This document shows, in pieces, positions 5,303 to 9,228 of a stretch of 9,228 nucleotides of DNA. The notes under the pieces are model-generated. The model was not told the DNA's origin and did not search any database. It was given only the letters and a program-made list of their open reading frames with translations. Made by a program: the position numbers and the translations under genes. Each line of letters starts with the position of its first letter. Position 1 is the stretch's first letter. Location of the stretch: NCBI GenBank assembly GCA_030833605.1, contig JAURGV010000080.1, positions 1 to 9,228 on the forward strand, in the 5' to 3' direction. The stretch is from Rhodothermales bacterium (GTDB taxonomy: Bacteria > Bacteroidota > Rhodothermia > Rhodothermales > UBA10348).

Positions 5303-5325
5303 CGAGCCCGTTCCGGGCTCGAAAT
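5299..5325 (+). other. Third, 12-bp hairpin just after the terminator
   Basis: ATTTCGAGCCCG (5299-5310) and CGGGCTCGAAAT (5314-5325) are exact reverse complements around TTC. Its left arm uses the last bases of the terminator's T-run. The downstream sequence GGCTTTCTC is only weakly T-rich, so it could be a backup terminator or part of the leader of the next gene. Bases 5326-5403, up to the rel gene start, show no convincing promoter or further structure. Confidence 0.65.
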
Positions 5326-5403
5326 GGCTTTCTCACGACCCGCCGGAACAGCCTAAGAATAGGGGGTTTAACTACGTTCTGACCCAGAACCACTAGAATT
5401 CAA

Positions 5404-7662
5404 ATGATCGAAGCCTCCACCATCTTAAAAGGAAACGGAATTCGTATTGAGGAGAAATACGAAGAACGGCTGGAGGACTTACTCGCGTCTTGTCGGGCAA
5501 ACCTTAAAACGGTCGACGAAGAGCTGATTAAGCGCGCTTTTCGACTGAGCTACTGGGCCCACAGGAATGATCATCGTGCTTCGGGTGAACTGTACATTGC
5601 CCATCCGTTGGAAGTTGCCAAAATCTACGTTGAGCAAATTGGCTTCGACGATATAGGGGTGGCTGCTGCGCTCCTTCACGACGTAGTGGAGGATACCGAT
5701 TTATCGTTAGAGTTCATCAGAGAGACGTTTGGTGACTCCTTAGCCTCGATTATTGATGGGTTGACTAAAATGTCAACCGCCTTCGAGACGAGAGATGTTG
5801 GCAATGCGGAAAATGTTCGAAAGCTACTCCTATCGATGGCCTCGGACATCCGAGTCATTTTTGTAAAGTTTGCGGATCGACTGCACAATATGCGCACGCT
5901 GGGCTCTTTGGCTCCGCACAAGCAGGTGAAGATTGCTACGGAAACCCTGACTTTATTCGCCCCGCTGGCGCACCGATTTGGGTTCTTTACGATAAAAAGC
6001 GAACTGGAAGATCTATGTCTCGCTTATATCCACCCGGAGGAATACAAGCAGATCACAAGCGGGCTAAGGGACAGGAAGAAAGAACGGGATACGTATGTAA
6101 AGCAATTTATTGATCCACTTAGGGACCGACTACAGACAGAAGGATTCGATTTCGAGATTTACGGTAGGTCTAAAAACTTATACTCGATTTTTCGGAAAAT
6201 GAAGCGGCAGGATAAGCCGCTCAAAGAGATTTACGACATTTTCGCCATTCGAATTGTTTTAAGCGGAGAAGGTTCGAAGGGAAAGGAGGAATGTTGGCGG
6301 GTCTATTCCATTATTACGGACCTTTACAAGCCGCTTACGGAACGTTTTAGAGATTTTGTCTCCGTCCCTAAATCAAACGGATATCAGAGTCTCCATACCA
6401 CGGTTTTAGGACCCAATGGGAAGCGAGTAGAAGTGCAAATCAGGACGCGCGAGATGCATGAAATTGCGGAAAAAGGGGTCGCAGCGCACTGGAAATATAA
6501 AGAGCACGTAAACTCAGCCGACTCTGAAATGGACTCGCTGTTAATGTGGGTCCGAGATCTTTTAGAAAATCCTGAAGTAGAAAAGGCAGCGGACTTCGTC
6601 AAAGATTTTAGTCTAAACCTGTACGACGAAGAAATTTACATTTTTACGCCGAAAGGGGACGTTCATTCGTTACCAAGCGGCGCTTGCCCCGTTGACTTCG
6701 CTTACTTGGTTCACTCCGAAATCGGTTCCCATTGCATTGGAGCGAAGGTAAACGGCAAAATGGTGCCGCTCTCGTATACGTTGACGAGTGGGGACCAAGT
6801 TGAAATTATCACTTCCAAAAAGCAGCAGCCGAATCCGGACTGGATTAAGTTCGTGGTTACGCAGAAGGCGCGTAGTCGAATCCGGCACTGGATCAATGAA
6901 AAGCGTCGAAAAGCGACCGAACACGGTCGCGATTTGTGGGAAAAACGGCTCGCAAAGCTTGGGATGGAAGTCACCGATGCGGAAATGGGTCGGATTTCTA
7001 CAAAACTGAGATTTCCCAACACGCAACAGCTTTATTTTGAATTGGGATCCGGGCTGTATGAGGTCAACGACCTGCTTAAAGCCACAAAAGGGATGCTAAA
7101 GGACGACGATCCTGAAAAGTCGGAGTCCGAAAGCCTGCGGCTGCAGTATGAATCCTTCTTGTCGAGTGCTCAGTCCTCAGGGTCACCAGGCCTTCTGATT
7201 GACGGAGAACTCCACACCGACATCAAAACCGAGTATTCTACCTGCTGCAATCCTATTCCTGGTGACTCCGTATTTGGTTTTATTTCCAAAACGGGAGCGA
7301 TAAAAGTACATCGCGTTAGTTGCGCAAACGCACCCAATTTGATGCTGAATCTGGCCGATCGGATTATTCCTGTTGAATGGAGCCGCCAAAAAGATGTTCA
7401 CTTTGTATCTGCGCTCCGAATCATGGGGGAAGATAGGGTCGGCATACTCAGTGATTTGACGCAAGTAATTTCAAAAACACTCAAAACAAACATCCGGTCC
7501 ATCACCGTCTCAACGGACGATGGCGTGTTTGTTGGAAACGTTGTTTTGTTCGTGAGTGATCTAGAGCATTTGCGCCGATTGATCGATCGGATAAAGAAAG
7601 TCGATGGCATTCACGGGGTGTATCGATATGAAGAACAGAATGATGAATCTGGGTTGCGTTAA
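5404..7662 (+). CDS. Bifunctional RelA/SpoT-type (p)ppGpp synthetase/hydrolase
   Basis: This long RSH enzyme makes (p)ppGpp from ATP and GTP/GDP and degrades it, setting the stringent response. It is 752 residues, normal for the family, with all domains in order. The HD hydrolase domain (about 45-195) keeps His53, His67, HDVVEDTD (His92/Asp93) and the ADRLHNMRTL motif with Asp158 and Asn162, so hydrolysis should work. The synthetase domain (about 240-366) has GRSKNLYSIFRKM, VPKSNGYQSLHTTV and EVQIRTREMHEIAEKGVAAH. The loop residues RFRD (314-317) are of the RXKD class seen in bifunctional enzymes, not the EXDD type of synthetase-only RelA. TGS (about 410-470), a helical region, the Cys/His site (Cys614, Cys615, His636, Cys640) and a C-terminal ACT domain (about 667-742) follow. 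No Shine-Dalgarno sequence precedes the ATG. It lies after the ribosomal terminator, so it probably has its own promoter. Confidence 0.96.
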   Translation: MIEASTILKGNGIRIEEKYEERLEDLLASCRANLKTVDEELIKRAFRLSYWAHRNDHRASGELYIAHPLEVAKIYVEQIGFDDIGVAAALLHDVVEDTDLSLEFIRETFGDSLASIIDGLTKMSTAFETRDVGNAENVRKLLLSMASDIRVIFVKFADRLHNMRTLGSLAPHKQVKIATETLTLFAPLAHRFGFFTIKSELEDLCLAYIHPEEYKQITSGLRDRKKERDTYVKQFIDPLRDRLQTEGFDFEIYGRSKNLYSIFRKMKRQDKPLKEIYDIFAIRIVLSGEGSKGKEECWRVYSIITDLYKPLTERFRDFVSVPKSNGYQSLHTTVLGPNGKRVEVQIRTREMHEIAEKGVAAHWKYKEHVNSADSEMDSLLMWVRDLLENPEVEKAADFVKDFSLNLYDEEIYIFTPKGDVHSLPSGACPVDFAYLVHSEIGSHCIGAKVNGKMVPLSYTLTSGDQVEIITSKKQQPNPDWIKFVVTQKARSRIRHWINEKRRKATEHGRDLWEKRLAKLGMEVTDAEMGRISTKLRFPNTQQLYFELGSGLYEVNDLLKATKGMLKDDDPEKSESESLRLQYESFLSSAQSSGSPGLLIDGELHTDIKTEYSTCCNPIPGDSVFGFISKTGAIKVHRVSCANAPNLMLNLADRIIPVEWSRQKDVHFVSALRIMGEDRVGILSDLTQVISKTLKTNIRSITVSTDDGVFVGNVVLFVSDLEHLRRLIDRIKKVDGIHGVYRYEEQNDESGLR

Positions 7663-7700
7663 GTTTCTGAAATAGTTGACTTTGGGTCCAGTAAATCGTT

Positions 7701-7741
7701 ATTTGACGCGCTCTCGAATTATCATCCGCGTCTAGTCAAAT
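7701..7741 (+). promoter_or_regulatory. Inverted repeat upstream of the HU gene
   Basis: ATTTGACGCG (7701-7710) can pair with CGCGTC (7727-7732) and AAAT (7738-7741), leaving TAGTC bulged; the loop is 16 bases. Counted differently, ATTTGAC and GTCAAAT form a 7-bp inverted repeat. The right arm ends 4 nt before the ATG at 7746, so the element could be an operator, an mRNA hairpin that limits initiation, or chance. The 83-bp spacer contains no clear terminator. Confidence 0.35.
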
Positions 7742-7745
7742 TATC

Positions 7746-8126
7746 ATGTCCAATCGTTCCAAAACGCTAACAAAAAAAGATGTAGCGAGAAGGGTTTCTG
7801 AACTTGTGAAAGAACCCATTTATAAGTGTGAGCCGTGGGTTGCCTCGGTCATTGAAGCCCTCGGTGATCTCATGATGGAAGCGGATCCTGAGGTTCGAAT
7901 TGAGCTCAGAGATTTTGGCGTTTTCGAAGTCAAAAAGACACGCGCGAAACCCAAGGCCAGAAATCCCAAAACAAACGAAACGGTTTTTATTCCAAGTCGG
8001 AGAAAAACCCACTTCAAGCCGAGTAAAAAAATAAAAGCGATTTTGCAGACCCCTTTGAAGGACTTAGAGTCTCCAAACGCTGCTTCATCCGCTGATAAGT
8101 CTGCCGATTTAGTAATGTCGAACTGA
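7746..8126 (+). CDS. HU/IHF-family DNA-binding protein
   Basis: This is a small nucleoid protein that would bend and compact DNA as a dimer. The product is 126 residues, longer than E. coli HU (90) because of a tail. The N-terminal helical dimerisation part covers about residues 7-47 (LTKKDVARRVSELV onward). The beta part has RIELRDFGVFEVKKTRA at 51-67, where DFGVF replaces the common GFGTF. The DNA-inserting arm has ARNPKTNETVFIP at 71-83, with the conserved Arg-Asn-Pro at 72-74, and HFKPSKKIKAIL matches the C-terminal family motif. Residues 101-126 are a Ser/Ala/Asp-rich extension without a known role. HU versus IHF subunit cannot be decided from sequence alone, so no symbol is given. It is preceded by an inverted repeat and followed after 25 bp by ruvX. 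Confidence 0.93.
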   Translation: MSNRSKTLTKKDVARRVSELVKEPIYKCEPWVASVIEALGDLMMEADPEVRIELRDFGVFEVKKTRAKPKARNPKTNETVFIPSRRKTHFKPSKKIKAILQTPLKDLESPNAASSADKSADLVMSN

Positions 8127-8151
8127 CCATTACCATTAAGGGTAGAAGAAG

Positions 8152-8583
8152 ATGAGTACTACAGGTCGCATTGTTGGGATCGATTATGGTACCAAACGAG
8201 TTGGAATAGCGATTGCGGATCCTCTGCGACTGTTTTGTCAGCCCGTCGGGACCTATACACCGGAAGAGGCGCTCACCATATTGGACCGAATTGAGTCTGA
8301 AAACTGGATTGAGAGTATGGTAATCGGCTGGCCATTGGAGCTAGACGGTTCAGAAGGATTGGCGACGATGCGCGTGCAGCAATACGTAAATCGATTAAAA
8401 AAAAGATTTAAAAAGGCTGAATTCATTCTGCAAGATGAACGTTTTTCAACAGAACGAGCCAAGGAATTGATCAAAGAGGGGGGAAGACCCTCGCTTAAGA
8501 AAACAGGAAGAGAACGCATTGACACGGCAGCTGCCGGCATCATCCTCCAAGAATATTTAGAAGACCTACAGTCCGACGCCTGA
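8152..8583 (+). CDS. ruvX: RuvX/YqgF-family putative pre-16S rRNA nuclease (Holliday junction resolvase-like)
   Basis: The family has an RNase H-like fold. In E. coli YqgF is needed for 5' end processing of 16S rRNA, while other members cleave Holliday junctions in vitro, so the in vivo substrate here is not certain. The product is 143 residues (E. coli 138). Three acidic catalytic positions are visible: Asp11 in GIDYGTKRVGIAIAD, Glu96 in LQDERFSTERA, and Asp124 in ERIDTAAAGIILQEYL. The family motif VIGWPLELDGSEG occurs at 57-69. The start at 8152 puts the first beta strand right at the N-terminus, as expected. A purine-rich AGAAGAAG precedes the ATG, but it is not a clear anti-16S match. The stop is 4 bp before def, so the two genes are almost surely cotranscribed. 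Confidence 0.95.
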   Translation: MSTTGRIVGIDYGTKRVGIAIADPLRLFCQPVGTYTPEEALTILDRIESENWIESMVIGWPLELDGSEGLATMRVQQYVNRLKKRFKKAEFILQDERFSTERAKELIKEGGRPSLKKTGRERIDTAAAGIILQEYLEDLQSDA

Positions 8584-8587
8584 CGAT

Positions 8588-9184
8588 ATGATTCATCCGA
8601 TTTATTTACTGGGAACCGCTTCACTGCGAAAACCAACGATACAAGTTGATAAATCAACCCCCGAGTTTGAGACTCTTCTGTCCGACATGGTAGAGACGAT
8701 GCACGATGCGCGTGGGATCGGGCTTGCAGCGCCTCAAATTGGAAAGGAAGAGCGGGTTTTTGTGGTGGATGTTTCTCCCATGGAGGAGGATTTCATCGAA
8801 AGCGGAACGCCGATGCCTGAACAGCCCATGTTTTTCATCAATCCCCACATACTCGAAGAAACGGGAGATGACGAGGAATTTGAGGAGGGGTGTTTGTCGA
8901 TACCTGATATCCAAGAGATCGTTGTAAGGCCCAATACCGTCACCATTCAGTATCAGGACCGGGATTTTGTCCAAAAAACTGAGACCTTTGATGGGATATT
9001 GGCTCGAGTGATCCAGCATGAGTACGATCATGTGGAAGCGGTTTTGTTTATAGATCATTTGACTGCGTTCAAACGAAGACTTTTAAAACGACGGCTAAAT
9101 GAGATTCAGGCAGGGAACACAGAAGCTGAATATGCCGTCTATACAGATGAAAGGGGAGTCATTTATCCCCAAGAGTTAGAATAG
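8588..9184 (+). CDS. def: Peptide deformylase
   Basis: Def removes the formyl group from the initiator methionine of nascent proteins, using Fe2+ or another metal, before Map can act. The product is 198 residues, somewhat longer than E. coli (169). All three active-site motifs are intact: GIGLAAPQIG (43-52), EEGCLSIPD with Cys102, and QHEYDH with His144, Glu145 and His148. The region after the last motif reads VEAVLFIDHL where LxGxLFID is usual (Leu to Val at 149, Gly to Ala at 151), a mild departure outside the metal ligands. The insert between the first two motifs (SPMEEDFIESGTPMPEQP) is acidic. The C-terminal tail after FKRRLLKRRLNEIQAG is lineage-variable. The start, 4 bp after the ruvX stop, gives the canonical short N-terminus (IYLLGTASLRKP). 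It is translated without a visible Shine-Dalgarno sequence. Confidence 0.97.
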   Translation: MIHPIYLLGTASLRKPTIQVDKSTPEFETLLSDMVETMHDARGIGLAAPQIGKEERVFVVDVSPMEEDFIESGTPMPEQPMFFINPHILEETGDDEEFEEGCLSIPDIQEIVVRPNTVTIQYQDRDFVQKTETFDGILARVIQHEYDHVEAVLFIDHLTAFKRRLLKRRLNEIQAGNTEAEYAVYTDERGVIYPQELE

Positions 9185-9228
9185 TAAGTCGGTTCACCAT
9201 TTACGGCAGTTTATCCATTAAGCGATTC

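Noticed and set aside
7676..7704. TTGACT then TTATTT with a 17-base spacer, upstream of the HU gene, as a possible promoter
   Set aside because: The -10-like hexamer matches TATAAT poorly, and a sigma-70 consensus of this kind is not the usual one for the suspected lineage.
9185..9228. Last 44 bases as the start of another gene or a terminator
   Set aside because: No start codon with a recognisable protein, no hairpin with a T-run and no repeat could be seen; too little sequence remains to call anything.

Overview
This window is a conserved housekeeping locus: the end of a spc/alpha-type ribosomal protein operon followed by a second group of core genes, all on the + strand. The order is secY (3' part) - map - infA - rpmJ - rpsM - rpsK - rpsD - rpoA - rplQ, then a strong intrinsic terminator, then a RelA/SpoT-family ppGpp enzyme - HU-family protein - ruvX - def. 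No mobile element, phage gene, CRISPR array, tRNA or rRNA is visible. I see no new multi-gene system; the unexplained signals lie in the spacers and in the C-terminal tail of L17.

Organism: most likely Bacteroidota in the broad sense, perhaps the Rhodothermota/Balneolota branch (inference, roughly 60-65% sure). Supporting points are the lack of Shine-Dalgarno sequences before nearly every gene, an L36 without zinc-binding cysteines (38 residues, ending KNPKHKQRQG), the order secY-map-infA-rpmJ-rpsM-rpsK-rpsD-rpoA-rplQ with no adk after secY, an L17 with a long low-complexity tail, and ruvX directly followed by def. GC content looks moderate and even throughout.

Layout. 1-1575: secY 3' end, map and infA, closely packed (11-bp gap, then an 8-bp overlap). 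1576-5195: rpmJ, rpsM, rpsK, rpsD, rpoA and rplQ, separated by spacers of 39-136 bp. Five of these six spacers contain a good stem-loop (1644-1663, 2235-2257, 2702-2724 plus 2758-2780, 3443-3473, 4494-4514); only the 40-bp rpmJ-rpsM spacer does not. 5196-5403: three adjacent hairpins, the middle one a textbook intrinsic terminator, closing the operon. 5404-9184: relA/spoT-like gene, an 83-bp spacer with an inverted repeat, the HU gene, a 25-bp gap, ruvX, a 4-bp gap, and def. The last 44 bases (9185-9228) hold no recognisable feature.

How the genes fit together: SecY is the protein export channel; IF1, S13, S11, S4, L17 and L36 are translation parts; RpoA is the RNA polymerase alpha subunit; Map and Def are the two enzymes of N-terminal methionine excision. 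The Rel enzyme makes and degrades (p)ppGpp, which in many bacteria adjusts ribosome synthesis. HU and RuvX act on DNA (packaging) and on DNA or pre-16S rRNA (nuclease fold).
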